Positions 16,653 to 23,961 of a stretch of DNA of 42,656 nt are shown piece after piece. The DNA is from Candidatus Aminicenantes bacterium UBA647. GTDB taxonomy: Bacteria > Acidobacteriota > Aminicenantia > UBA2199. The translations under genes and the position numbers were made by a program. The stretch's first letter is position 1. Each line of letters begins with the position of its first letter. The stretch spans positions 1-42,656 of the forward strand of contig DBOL01000076.1 of assembly GCA_002299555.1 (NCBI GenBank), read 5' to 3'. A model generated the notes under the pieces. It saw only the letters and a list, made by a program, of their open reading frames with translations, had not been told where the DNA came from and searched no databases.

Positions 16653-17099
16653 TTACTTCTTTTTTACTTTTATTACTTTTTTTACTGCTTTTTCAGGAGG
16701 GAAACATACTTTACAAGGTTCATATCCCTTCTCTTTTGCTATTCCTATTTGAATAGCTTTTGTGTTTTTTACAAGTTTACAACCTTTCATATGATACTTT
16801 TTGCCCTTCTCAGTTACATAAACAGTATCAGTTTTAAAACAGATCTTACAAGGTTCATAACCTTTCTTCGTTGCTTCACTAAGTTTTATCCCTTTCTTCC
16901 CGGATACCATTTTACAGTTCTTTTTATGAAATTTCTTTCCATTCTCTTTCACATAAACTGTTGGGTCAATTATTGTCTCATCAGATTTTTTTACAATTTT
17001 CTTTGCTTTCGCAGGAGTTGTATCCTTTGAATGAACTGCTAAAGGTATAACGATCGAAAGGACAAAGAACATCAATACAATAAGTGTAATTTTTTTCAT
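16653..17099 (-). CDS. Small exported protein with two tandem Ada-like metal-binding motifs
   Basis: I use the ATG at 17099, 6 nt after AGGAG, giving 148 residues. A signal peptide (MKKITLIVLMFFVLSIVIPL) precedes a lysine-rich mature protein. Two ~40-residue repeats each hold the pattern (F/Y)H-x3-C then GYEPCK(I/V)CF: YVKENGKKFHKKNC with GYEPCKICF, and YVTEKGKKYHMKGC with GYEPCKVCF. The H/C...CxxC layout resembles the zinc site of the Ada N-terminal domain, so each repeat probably binds one zinc (or other soft metal) outside the cytoplasm. Function is unknown. It follows the kbp homologue by 27 nt and is likely co-transcribed with it. Confidence 0.75.
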   Translation of the reverse strand: MKKITLIVLMFFVLSIVIPLAVHSKDTTPAKAKKIVKKSDETIIDPTVYVKENGKKFHKKNCKMVSGKKGIKLSEATKKGYEPCKICFKTDTVYVTEKGKKYHMKGCKLVKNTKAIQIGIAKEKGYEPCKVCFPPEKAVKKVIKVKKK

Positions 17100-17126
17100 T
17101 TGCATCTCCTTTTTATTTTTTGTTTA

Positions 17127-17543
17127 TCAGTCCAACTCAGGAATTCTTAAAACCTGCCCCGGATAGATTCTGTTTGGATCTTTTAACATTGGTTTGTTCG
17201 CTTCAAAAATAACCATATATTTCATGGCATTCCCGTAAAATTCTTTTGCGATCTTTCCGAGAGTATCTCCACTTTTTACTGTATAGAACTTTGATTCTTT
17301 TTCCCCCACTGCTATGTCCAGTGATTCATCAACCTGTTTCACTCCTCCGATATTTCCAAGCATTATAACTATTTTTTCCTTATCAGCAAGACTGTTAACT
17401 ACTCCTGAAACAGATGCAACTCCATCTTTAAAATCTGCATTCATATCCTGAACTTCGATGCCACTCTCATTTATCATTTTTGCCAGGTCCATCTGCGCAT
17501 CAAGCTTTTCGCCCATGTCTTTTACAAAATCAAATAATCCCAT
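17127..17543 (-). CDS. kbp: Kbp/YgaU-like BON-LysM protein
   Basis: The 138-residue protein matches the layout of E. coli Kbp (YgaU), a cytoplasmic potassium-binding protein: an N-terminal MGLFDFVKDMGEKLD, a BON domain (VASVSGVVNSLADKEKIVIM, about residues 40-80), and a C-terminal LysM domain (YTVKSGDTLGKIAKEFYGNA through NRIYPGQVLRIPE). There is no signal peptide, as in Kbp. AGGAGG precedes the ATG at 17543. A good promoter lies immediately upstream. Potassium sensing is inferred from homology only. Confidence 0.85.
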   Translation of the reverse strand: MGLFDFVKDMGEKLDAQMDLAKMINESGIEVQDMNADFKDGVASVSGVVNSLADKEKIVIMLGNIGGVKQVDESLDIAVGEKESKFYTVKSGDTLGKIAKEFYGNAMKYMVIFEANKPMLKDPNRIYPGQVLRIPELD

Positions 17544-17559
17544 ATTTCCTCCTGTAACG

Positions 17560-17588
17560 ATTATAAATAAATACCGGTATTAATTCAA
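17560..17588 (-). promoter_or_regulatory. Promoter of the kbp unit with a palindromic spacer
   Basis: On the minus strand TTGAAT (17588-17583), a 17-nt spacer and a perfect TATAAT (17565-17560). The spacer contains the 12-bp perfect palindrome AATACCGGTATT (17570-17581), a possible operator. The rest of the 214-nt divergent region up to 17757 shows only A/T-rich sequence and a weak plus-strand -10. Confidence 0.6.
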
Positions 17589-17725
17589 GAAGACATAAAT
17601 TCTAAATAGTTCAGGATTTTAATTATAGATTTTCCTATATAAAATGCAACTTTAGGAATCAGACAACCGTCATAAGTAGATTACAGGGATGTACAGTACG
17701 GTTATAGCTCTGTTGTAAATTGTAG

Positions 17726-17731
17726 TATAAT
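17726..17731 (+). promoter_or_regulatory. Possible -10 box for tonB-exbB-exbD
   Basis: A perfect TATAAT lies 26 nt before the tonB-like ATG. No convincing -35 is seen at 16-18 nt spacing, so this is a weak call. Confidence 0.35.
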
Positions 17732-17757
17732 GTAATACAAAAGCCGGGAAACACTAA

Positions 17758-18618
17758 ATGGATAAGAAGGTCAGAAAATATACGATAATAGTGTCAATAT
17801 TATTGCATATAATCATTTTTTTTCTCGCTGAAAAGACCGTCGATTTTACCCTTCTCGGGGCCAAAGCAATCCCTGAAATAATTAATGAACCTATTGTTTT
17901 CGATCTGGGAGAAAATGAGCACCCGAAGCAGGTTATCGAAACTACTGAGGATCAGAGATCAACAAAGAGAGCTGAAAAACCGAGTTATATGTCTGACAAA
18001 AATACTATTGCAAGGAATCCTGACCCCGGCAAAGAGCTCAAATCAGGGAATCCCTATTCCGAAGGCGACCTGAATATCCCCTCTCTGCCTGAGATAATGA
18101 GGGAGGGGAAACCTGAAGAGCCGAAAGAGAAAATTGATCCGGATAAGAAAGAAAGTGTTGAGAAAACTAAGGATAATAAAAATTCTATCAGTGAGAACAT
18201 GGAAGAGGTTCCTGAACTGAACACAAGTAACCCTGGTGGAAGCATCAGAAATCAGATCCTTCATAAGAACATTCTTGCAAAAGTAAAAGAACTTGGTGGA
18301 TTTGCATTCAATACATATGACTGGGATTTCGCCCCTTATATGCTTGAATTAAAAATACGTATCCAGGACAATTTATTTCCTCCTATCGCGTTCAGCAGGC
18401 TTGGAATGATCGATGGTGAAACACTTTTGAGATTCAGGATCTATCCTGACGGCAGCCTTGAAAGGCTTACACTATTAAATACGAAAGGACATAAATCACT
18501 TGTGGATACAAGTGTGAATGCAGTTGAAATATCTGCCCCTTTTCCTTTACTTCCAGATGATTTCCCCAAGCCATTTCTGGAAGTAACCGGGAAATTTATA
18601 TATTTCATAAGAAGGTAA
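17758..18618 (+). CDS. tonB: TonB-family energy transducer
   Basis: The 286-residue protein has a short cytoplasmic N terminus and one transmembrane anchor (IIVSILLHIIIFFLAE, residues about 10-25). A long charged, Pro/Glu/Lys-rich periplasmic spacer (about 40-165) follows, then a C-terminal TonB/TolA-like domain with LLRFRIYPDGSLERLTLLN and a SVNAVEISAPFPLLPDDF segment. Such proteins carry proton-motive energy from ExbB/ExbD to outer-membrane receptors. It is immediately followed by exbB and exbD. No TonB-dependent receptor is in the window, so the cargo is unknown. The ribosome binding site is weak. Confidence 0.8.
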   Translation: MDKKVRKYTIIVSILLHIIIFFLAEKTVDFTLLGAKAIPEIINEPIVFDLGENEHPKQVIETTEDQRSTKRAEKPSYMSDKNTIARNPDPGKELKSGNPYSEGDLNIPSLPEIMREGKPEEPKEKIDPDKKESVEKTKDNKNSISENMEEVPELNTSNPGGSIRNQILHKNILAKVKELGGFAFNTYDWDFAPYMLELKIRIQDNLFPPIAFSRLGMIDGETLLRFRIYPDGSLERLTLLNTKGHKSLVDTSVNAVEISAPFPLLPDDFPKPFLEVTGKFIYFIRR

Positions 18619-18638
18619 AAACTAAAGATGAGGTGAAA

Positions 18639-19262
18639 ATGGAAAATGTACTTGTATTTCTGAACAAAGGCGGCATTATTATGTACCCTCTGCTCCTGGC
18701 TTCAGTGGCAGCGCTGGCAATAGTTATAGAAAAATCGATATCTATGAGAAAAAAGAAGATCGTGATTCCTGAGATAACTTCTATACTTGATAATATCAAG
18801 AACCTGGAAGATATAGGACTGGCAATTGCTATTTGTGATAAACATAAAGGACCTTTTGCAAATATAATAAAAGTAGGTCTAGAGAATATGGAACTCCCGA
18901 GAGAAGAGATCAAGGAGATCCTTATGGACAACGGGAAACAGGAAGTCCATAAAATAAGCAAAGGACTTCCCTTTCTTGAAACAATCGCTGGGATAGCACC
19001 TCTATTAGGATTGCTTGGAACAGTTATAGGCATATTAAAAGTCTTCAATGTAATTCAAATGATGGGTGTTGGTCAGGCTCCTGCAATGGCAGGAGGAATT
19101 TCAGAAGCCCTGATTACTACCATTGCCGGATTATCTATAGGTATTCCTTCAGTCGTTGCTTATAATTATTTCACCTCGAAATCTGAAGGGCTGATATTGG
19201 ATATGGAGAAATATTCATCTAAATTGTTGAACAAAATATCATCTTTTTCGGATAAAAAATAA
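18639..19262 (+). CDS. exbB: ExbB/TolQ/MotA proton-channel family protein
   Basis: I use the ATG at 18639 (GAGG 5 nt upstream) rather than the GTG at 18633, giving 207 residues. Three transmembrane segments are visible: residues about 13-35, and the conserved pair FLETIAGIAPLLGLLGTVIGIL and GISEALITTIAGLSIGIPSVVAYN that lines the proton path. It assembles with ExbD to drive the adjacent TonB-like protein. A TolQ role is less likely because no tolA or tolB genes are nearby. Confidence 0.9.
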   Translation: MENVLVFLNKGGIIMYPLLLASVAALAIVIEKSISMRKKKIVIPEITSILDNIKNLEDIGLAIAICDKHKGPFANIIKVGLENMELPREEIKEILMDNGKQEVHKISKGLPFLETIAGIAPLLGLLGTVIGILKVFNVIQMMGVGQAPAMAGGISEALITTIAGLSIGIPSVVAYNYFTSKSEGLILDMEKYSSKLLNKISSFSDKK

Positions 19263-19263
19263 A

Positions 19264-19683
19264 ATGGAATTTAAGACTAAAAAAAAGAAAGCAACAATCA
19301 TAAACATCACATCTCTAATAGATGTACTATTTCTCTTGCTGATCTTTATGATGGTCTCTTCGACCTTCATGGAAGAACCGGGTATAAAACTCGATCTGCC
19401 TGAAACTCAAAGTGCCCCGAGTGTGAAAAAAAGTGAATACGTCCTGTCTGTTAAAAGTGACGGTTCATTATTTCTTAATGAGAAAGCTTTATCTCTTGAT
19501 GAATTGGGAGAGAATTTAAAAAGTACATTGGCTGAAATGAAAGATGAAAGCCTTATTCTGAAAGGGGATACCAATATTCCCTACGGAAAGGTGGTAAAGA
19601 TCATGGATATTGTTAAAAAAAGTGGAGTTAAAAAACTGATAATAGCTACCCGCCAGGGCGCTTCCGAAAAGAAAGCGCCCTGA
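19264..19683 (+). CDS. exbD: ExbD/TolR biopolymer transport protein
   Basis: The 139-residue protein has one N-terminal transmembrane helix carrying the essential aspartate in ITSLIDVLFLLLIFMMVSST. A periplasmic domain follows, with a GDTNIPYGKVVKIMDIVKKS segment typical of ExbD. The ATG is 1 nt after the exbB stop. Its last codons overlap a strong hairpin. Confidence 0.92.
   Translation: MEFKTKKKKATIINITSLIDVLFLLLIFMMVSSTFMEEPGIKLDLPETQSAPSVKKSEYVLSVKSDGSLFLNEKALSLDELGENLKSTLAEMKDESLILKGDTNIPYGKVVKIMDIVKKSGVKKLIIATRQGASEKKAP
19655..19681. repeat. Perfect hairpin at the end of exbD
   Basis: AGGGCGCTT (19655-19663) and AAGCGCCCT (19673-19681) form a 9-bp perfect stem with a 9-nt loop, ending in the exbD stop codon. 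No U-run follows on either strand, so it is not a classic terminator, but it sits between convergent genes and may protect or end transcripts. Confidence 0.5.
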
Positions 19684-19693
19684 AGATAGAATA

Positions 19694-20251
19694 TTAAAGG
19701 CCTAAAAGGTCTTCTTTAAAACTTTTCCCCGGACCTGGTTTTTTACCTATCCAGCAGGAGAAAAGAGAATCTGCAAAATCTTTTCCCTCAATTGTACCCT
19801 TTACCTTCCCGTTAACTTTTACTATTGTTCCTTTCTCAGGGAGATATGTGAAGACAATTTTTCCGCCTTTCTTCATTTTCTCCATATATTTGGCCAGGGT
19901 ATCAAATTTTGCCTTCAATTCCTTTGAATGTCCGGGAGTATTGTCTTCCAGTCCATCATACCACGCACCATTGATCTTACCTGCACCAACACTTCTAAGG
20001 AAATGCATTACCGTTACTCTGCATGTATCAGCTCCGAGAATTTTCTCAGCTGATTTTTCCTTTGCCGGTAAATACAGTCCGGCAACATACACCTTGAATA
20101 TCACCTTTTTCCTCAGTGCCATACCGTTCAATAAAAGGGTCTTTCCATCTATAGTTATGGAATCATCCATCTTTACCCCTTTTAATACTCCACCTGCCAT
20201 TGGAAGGACAAGCATAACTGCTAAAAAAACTAAAATTAACTTTTTAATCAT
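19694..20251 (-). CDS. Exported chalcone-isomerase-like protein
   Basis: The start is the ATG at 20251 behind GGAGG, giving 185 residues. A longer reading frame from 20305 is ruled out because a good promoter lies inside it. A signal peptide (MIKKLILVFLAVMLVLPMAGG) is followed by a chalcone isomerase-like domain: LLLNGMALRKKVIFKVYVAGLYL, a VTVMHFLRSVGAGKINGAW segment, and a GKDFADSLFSCWIG end. Bacterial members of this family are small periplasmic proteins of unknown function, probably lipid or ligand binders, and need not catalyse the plant reaction. It is apparently a single-gene unit. Confidence 0.82.
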   Translation of the reverse strand: MIKKLILVFLAVMLVLPMAGGVLKGVKMDDSITIDGKTLLLNGMALRKKVIFKVYVAGLYLPAKEKSAEKILGADTCRVTVMHFLRSVGAGKINGAWYDGLEDNTPGHSKELKAKFDTLAKYMEKMKKGGKIVFTYLPEKGTIVKVNGKVKGTIEGKDFADSLFSCWIGKKPGPGKSFKEDLLGL

Positions 20252-20276
20252 AAATTCCTCCAGAGATTTTTTATAA

Positions 20277-20305
20277 ATCTTAACTTTATGAAAAAATAAA
20301 GTCAA
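20277..20305 (-). promoter_or_regulatory. Promoter of the chalcone-isomerase-like gene
   Basis: On the minus strand TTGACT (20305-20300), a 17-nt spacer and TAAGAT (20282-20277): 5/6 and 5/6 matches. It lies 25 nt upstream of the chosen ATG and so fixes that start. Confidence 0.65.
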
Positions 20306-20404
20306 ATTTTAGCATTTGAAATATTGATAAATCACTACAATAATTTTAAGTTATCGAACAATTGATACTTCTTTGTTGAAATAAATCAATTTGGTTTGAC
20401 TGTA

Positions 20405-21100
20405 TCAGGCTACTCTTTTCTTTAAAACTTTTATAAGGATGTAAGAAATTATCATTACTCCAAAATAGATTGCAAAAGATTTTCCATGTATGATCTTACC
20501 TGACAGGATATATCCCTTATACATTTTAATTATTCCAAAAATAACAAGGGCATTGAAAACAGAATCATTCTCCTTGAATATTACTTTCAACCTGTCAAAT
20601 TTATTTTCCGGTTTCCTGTAATTTCTGACCTTCGGAAGGATTGAGTTTACAGATTTTTTATAGTCCGAATACTGGTCTCCATAATTTCTTTGCAAATAAG
20701 CCTCTTCAGCAAAAATGATAAAATAATATTGAACAATAAGGAGAATATCAAAGAATAAAAGTGCATAAATATTTGAATATACTATTAAAAGTCCTGAATA
20801 GATAAGGAGATTCCCCATATATAAAGGATTTCTTACCACAGAGTATATGCCTGAGATATTAAGATTATCCGCCCTTAAAAAATTTTCTCGCCCTGATGTC
20901 CCTGTGAAAGAGAATCCCACTGAAACCACACGAATGAGTTCTCCCAGGAACATGAGAACGAATCCCGCTATAAGAAGTAATTTATCATTTAGGGGGTTTA
21001 TTCCGAGTTTAAAAAAAACAAATACTACTATAATCAGAGGTATCGGAGTGAACGATCTGTACTTGAACAGAAAGTCTCCTGTATTTAATTTCCAATTCAT
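20405..21100 (-). CDS. Isoprenylcysteine carboxyl methyltransferase (ICMT/PEMT)-family membrane protein
   Basis: The 231-residue protein has several transmembrane helices. The SAM-binding signature of the family spans GIYSVVRNPLYMGNLLIYSG (about residues 84-103) and the later EEAYLQRNYGDQYSDYKKSV segment (about 130-150). Bacterial members methylate lipids or small amphipathic substrates, and the target here is unknown. An extra C-terminal membrane pair after residue 180 is present. It lies 34 nt after the glycosidase-domain gene on the same strand. The 99 nt beyond its stop shows nothing notable apart from the convergent neighbour's promoter. Confidence 0.8.
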   Translation of the reverse strand: MNWKLNTGDFLFKYRSFTPIPLIIVVFVFFKLGINPLNDKLLLIAGFVLMFLGELIRVVSVGFSFTGTSGRENFLRADNLNISGIYSVVRNPLYMGNLLIYSGLLIVYSNIYALLFFDILLIVQYYFIIFAEEAYLQRNYGDQYSDYKKSVNSILPKVRNYRKPENKFDRLKVIFKENDSVFNALVIFGIIKMYKGYILSGKIIHGKSFAIYFGVMIISYILIKVLKKRVA

Positions 21101-21134
21101 TGTTTTATAATTGTAACTTTTACCGCAATGGATT

Positions 21135-22205
21135 TCAATTACTTGCTGCCTTCAAAAGTCCTTTTAAATATGGCATCCCTGCATTTTTAACAGGAGTAAA
21201 ACAAATTCGCTTTATTTTTTTCGGGATCAGATCAATAAATTCAATCATCTCTTTTAACGGAATTATCTCGCCTTTATTCCAGTCATATGTTTCCAGTTTT
21301 ACCACCAGGCGGTCTCCGGCTATTTTATAGGCATTCTCAATGCCTTTAGAGAATAAATCTTTTATCTTACCCGATCCCATTTTCAATTCTCTTTTCATCT
21401 GCCTGTGATACATCATCAGATAGATCAGATCAACTCCCGATCCGGATATCCCCTCCAGGTCCTGGGAGTGCCATTCACTGCTATTCCTTTCCTGAATTGC
21501 AGCTTCATAAAAAACATTAACGCCTATTTTTATATCCGGATTTAAAGATTTACATTCTCTTACTATATCTGCGAGAAACTCATTGAGAAGTCTTTTCTTT
21601 ATTTTGATCCACTTTAAATTGTAAGGAGACCCGGAATCCATCATCAATTTTTCCTTTGCCGGAACTTTTGACTCATTAGTAAAAGTTTTCATCCCCCTGG
21701 AGGAGAAACCTTCATCACTCTTGATAGACAGATCATCCTGGATCAGGATACCCTCAACACCAACTTCAACCATACTCCTGAACACTTCGATCACTAATTT
21801 TCTTACTTCCGGGTTAAAAAGATCCAACTTCCTGATCTTAAGTCTTTCCCCATTTTCAAAACCAGTATCATATAATTCATTAGTTTCAAGCCAATCATAA
21901 TTTCTTGTGATAAGCCATCCCCACAAACTGAATTTTCGTTTACTATTACTTTTTAAAATTTTGCTGAATCCCGGATATGATACTCGAAAATTACTATTCT
22001 CAAATAGAAGGCCACCATTTTTCCTGTTATTTAAAAATGACCTTACTATAATTTTACTGAAACCGACATTGTGAAGATCATTAAAATCCGGATCATATAA
22101 TTCTTTTACCTCATGAAATTGTAATTCGATCTCTCTTGAGAAGAGGGCCACAGTTACTAAAGCAAAAAAAATGCTAAAGATTAAGATTCCATTTTTCAGA
22201 TTCAT
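21135..22205 (-). CDS. Putative exported glycoside hydrolase-like protein (PgaB C-terminal/GHL13-like)
   Basis: The 356-residue protein has an N-terminal membrane-targeting hydrophobic segment (ILIFSIFFALVTVALF). The rest looks like a TIM-barrel glycosidase of the family found at the C terminus of the exopolysaccharide deacetylase PgaB: FSLWGWLITRNYDWL, the acidic VEGILIQDDLSIKSDEGFSS, a GVNVFYEAAIQ strand, and VDLIYLMMYHRQM. The DD pair is the likely catalytic or substrate-binding site. No PNAG synthesis genes are nearby, so the glycan is unknown. The gene overlaps lipM by 32 nt. Confidence 0.65.
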   Translation of the reverse strand: MNLKNGILIFSIFFALVTVALFSREIELQFHEVKELYDPDFNDLHNVGFSKIIVRSFLNNRKNGGLLFENSNFRVSYPGFSKILKSNSKRKFSLWGWLITRNYDWLETNELYDTGFENGERLKIRKLDLFNPEVRKLVIEVFRSMVEVGVEGILIQDDLSIKSDEGFSSRGMKTFTNESKVPAKEKLMMDSGSPYNLKWIKIKKRLLNEFLADIVRECKSLNPDIKIGVNVFYEAAIQERNSSEWHSQDLEGISGSGVDLIYLMMYHRQMKRELKMGSGKIKDLFSKGIENAYKIAGDRLVVKLETYDWNKGEIIPLKEMIEFIDLIPKKIKRICFTPVKNAGMPYLKGLLKAASN

Positions 22206-22956
22206 ATTTTTTTGCCAGGCTCCTTATCTCAATCCGGTCTTTCTCAGAATATTCATATTTTATTATGTTCTTCCCGACAAATTCTTCAAAAGATATATAA
22301 AAGTTCTTTATAAGAAGATCTTTCCTGATCGTAGATACGTCCCTGACTGTGGTCATGCTTTGTCTTAAAGCCCTCTCACTAAATCCGGTTCCAGCTGAAT
22401 ACAATTTGAAATCCATGGATAGTGGAATAGATCCATGCTGCAAAAGTGCATGCTTATCTCTTTTCTGAGCTGAACCTACGATCTTCTTTCCTCCTACTTC
22501 GATCTCATTCGGAGTTGGAAAAGAAAAGCAGGGGTTATTACTTCTTGAAAGTAAACTGGAACTTCCCTCGGACAATACTGCATCAATTCCTGAATTTATT
22601 AATGTTTTTAGAATAATATCCGCTATAAGTGAATAAGATTTATATAGATCATTATCCCTGAAGAATTTTTCCTCAGATGAAACTATTGAATAAGTTATTT
22701 CATCATTATGAAGAACAGTTTTCCCCCCGGTTACCCTTCTTACAAATCCAAATTGATTTTCTTCTATATAATTAAGATTAATTACTTTTGAAACTTTTTG
22801 TGATACGCCAATTGAGAATGAAGGCCTGTCCCATGAGTAAATTCTAAAAAAACCGATACTTTTGTCATGACAAAGATTGAACAGATATTCATCTATTGCC
22901 ATATTCAAAGATGGAGAAAGTGCTTTTTTGTCTTCTATAAAATACCAATTGGACAT
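22174..22956 (-). CDS. lipM: Octanoyltransferase LipM-like (biotin/lipoate protein ligase family)
   Basis: The 260-residue protein has the lipoate-ligase fold signatures LNMAIDEYLF, RRVTGGKTVLHNDEITYS around residue 75, and KKIVGSAQKRDKHALLQHGSIPL around 155-177. The NNPCFSFPTPNEIEVGGKK segment contains the cysteine that in LipM forms the octanoyl thioester, so an octanoyl-ACP transferase is more likely than an ATP-dependent LplA. It would start lipoate attachment to GcvH or dehydrogenase E2 domains. No lipA is in the window. The upstream gap is 55 nt. Confidence 0.78.
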   Translation of the reverse strand: MSNWYFIEDKKALSPSLNMAIDEYLFNLCHDKSIGFFRIYSWDRPSFSIGVSQKVSKVINLNYIEENQFGFVRRVTGGKTVLHNDEITYSIVSSEEKFFRDNDLYKSYSLIADIILKTLINSGIDAVLSEGSSSLLSRSNNPCFSFPTPNEIEVGGKKIVGSAQKRDKHALLQHGSIPLSMDFKLYSAGTGFSERALRQSMTTVRDVSTIRKDLLIKNFYISFEEFVGKNIIKYEYSEKDRIEIRSLAKKYESEKWNLNL

Positions 22957-23011
22957 TTATTGAATTCCCGCTCCTTGCAAAAACCGGGACTATACTAACA
23001 ATTCACAAACT

Positions 23012-23458
23012 TTAAAGATCAGACTTTTTTTCAGTCTTCCCCGGCTGCTTTTCTATTTTAGATTTTCTTTCAGACTCGTCATTTTTAATTGTCATATCGA
23101 TATTACCTTTGAATTTAGCGCCTTCAGCAAGCACGACCTTTTCTGAGATTATATCCCCATTCAAAACACCACCCGGTACGATCTCAACTTTATTATGCCC
23201 ATGCACATTACCGTTGACCTCACCTTTTATTATGATCTCTTTTGCAGTTATATCAGCCTTTACTTTCCCGGATTTCCCAATAATCACATTATGTTTCATT
23301 TTTATAGATCCTTCAACGATACCCTCTATTAATATTTCTTCTTCTGCAGAGATATTGCCTTTAAGCTTCATTGAACGACCAATAAATGAACTGCCCTCAT
23401 TTACTTTTATTTCAGAATTTACTTCCTGCTTATTTATTTTAGATTCTTTTTTAAACAT
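23012..23458 (-). CDS. Bactofilin family cytoskeletal protein
   Basis: The ATG at 23458 is preceded by AGGAG at 7 nt, giving 148 residues; the longer frame would read into the tRNA gene. The central domain (about residues 20-125) is a regular beta-helix of six-residue turns (SSFIGRSMKLKGNISAEEE, then VEGSIKMKHNVIIGKSGKV, and so on), the bactofilin fold that polymerises into non-polar filaments. Both tails are charged and disordered, and the N-terminal MFKKESK could bind membrane. Bactofilins organise cell shape, stalks or cell-wall enzymes. Here it starts 24 nt after a tRNA gene. Confidence 0.88.
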   Translation of the reverse strand: MFKKESKINKQEVNSEIKVNEGSSFIGRSMKLKGNISAEEEILIEGIVEGSIKMKHNVIIGKSGKVKADITAKEIIIKGEVNGNVHGHNKVEIVPGGVLNGDIISEKVVLAEGAKFKGNIDMTIKNDESERKSKIEKQPGKTEKKSDL

Positions 23459-23482
23459 TATTATCTCCTGAGAAAATATATA

Positions 23483-23554
23483 AGCGGGCAACGGGGATCG
23501 AACCCGCAACATTCAGCTTGGGAAGCTGATACTCTACCATTGAGCTATGCCCGC
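23483..23554 (-). tRNA. tRNA-Gly(CCC)
   Basis: A full 72-nt cloverleaf: acceptor GCGGGCA/TGCCCGC, D arm with AGCTCAATGGTAGAGT, anticodon arm TCAGC-TTCCCAA-GCTGA (anticodon CCC), and T arm GCGGGTTCGATCCCCGT. U73 follows, as usual for bacterial glycine tRNAs. CCA is not encoded. It lies only 8 nt after the rplQ stop and 24 nt before the bactofilin start, so it must be cut out of a longer transcript unless it has a promoter inside rplQ. Confidence 0.95.
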
Positions 23555-23562
23555 GCTTTCTT

Positions 23563-23961
23563 TTACTTCTTTTTTGCTTTTGCTTTCTTGGATTTAGGTT
23601 CAAAGTTGTAATCAACAAATTCGATAATTGCCATTTCAGCACCATCACCTTTCCTGAAATCTGTTTTGATTATCCTTGTATACCCACCATTTCTATCCAT
23701 GAATCGCGGAGCAACCTCACCAAAAAGCAGGTGTGTTGTTTCCCTCTTATACAAATACGCAAGAGCTCTTCTTTTATTTGCAAGAGTTCCGGTTTTCCCA
23801 ATAGTTATCATTTTTTCAACGATAGGCCTTACAGCTTTTGCTTTTGCAAGTGTAGTTTCAATTCTGTTCTTTTCGATCAGACTGGCTGTAAGGTTTCTCA
23901 GGAGTGATTTTCTATGCGATGGATTTCGCCCTAATTTAAAACCGCCTTTTAAATGCCTCAT
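23563..23961 (-). CDS. rplQ: 50S ribosomal protein L17
   Basis: 132 residues with the L17 N terminus MRHLKGGFKLGRNPSHRKSL and the core RGDGAEMAI-type end (FRKGDGAEMAIIEF). A lysine-rich tail (KSKKAKAKKK) extends the C terminus. It is the last protein gene of the alpha operon; its ATG overlaps the rpoA stop by 1 nt. A tRNA-Gly follows 8 nt later. Confidence 0.97.
   Translation of the reverse strand: MRHLKGGFKLGRNPSHRKSLLRNLTASLIEKNRIETTLAKAKAVRPIVEKMITIGKTGTLANKRRALAYLYKRETTHLLFGEVAPRFMDRNGGYTRIIKTDFRKGDGAEMAIIEFVDYNFEPKSKKAKAKKK

Noticed and set aside
22174..22956. Calling the lipoate-family gene LplA (ATP-dependent ligase)
   Set aside because: The cysteine-containing segment and the LLQHGSIPL motif match the LipM octanoyltransferase group better, and the C-terminal accessory domain of LplA is missing.
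22957..22990. CCCG...CGGG hairpin around an AAGGAG upstream of lipM as a regulatory element
   Set aside because: Only four base pairs, and the AAGGAG is too far (14 nt) from the ATG to be a convincing site.
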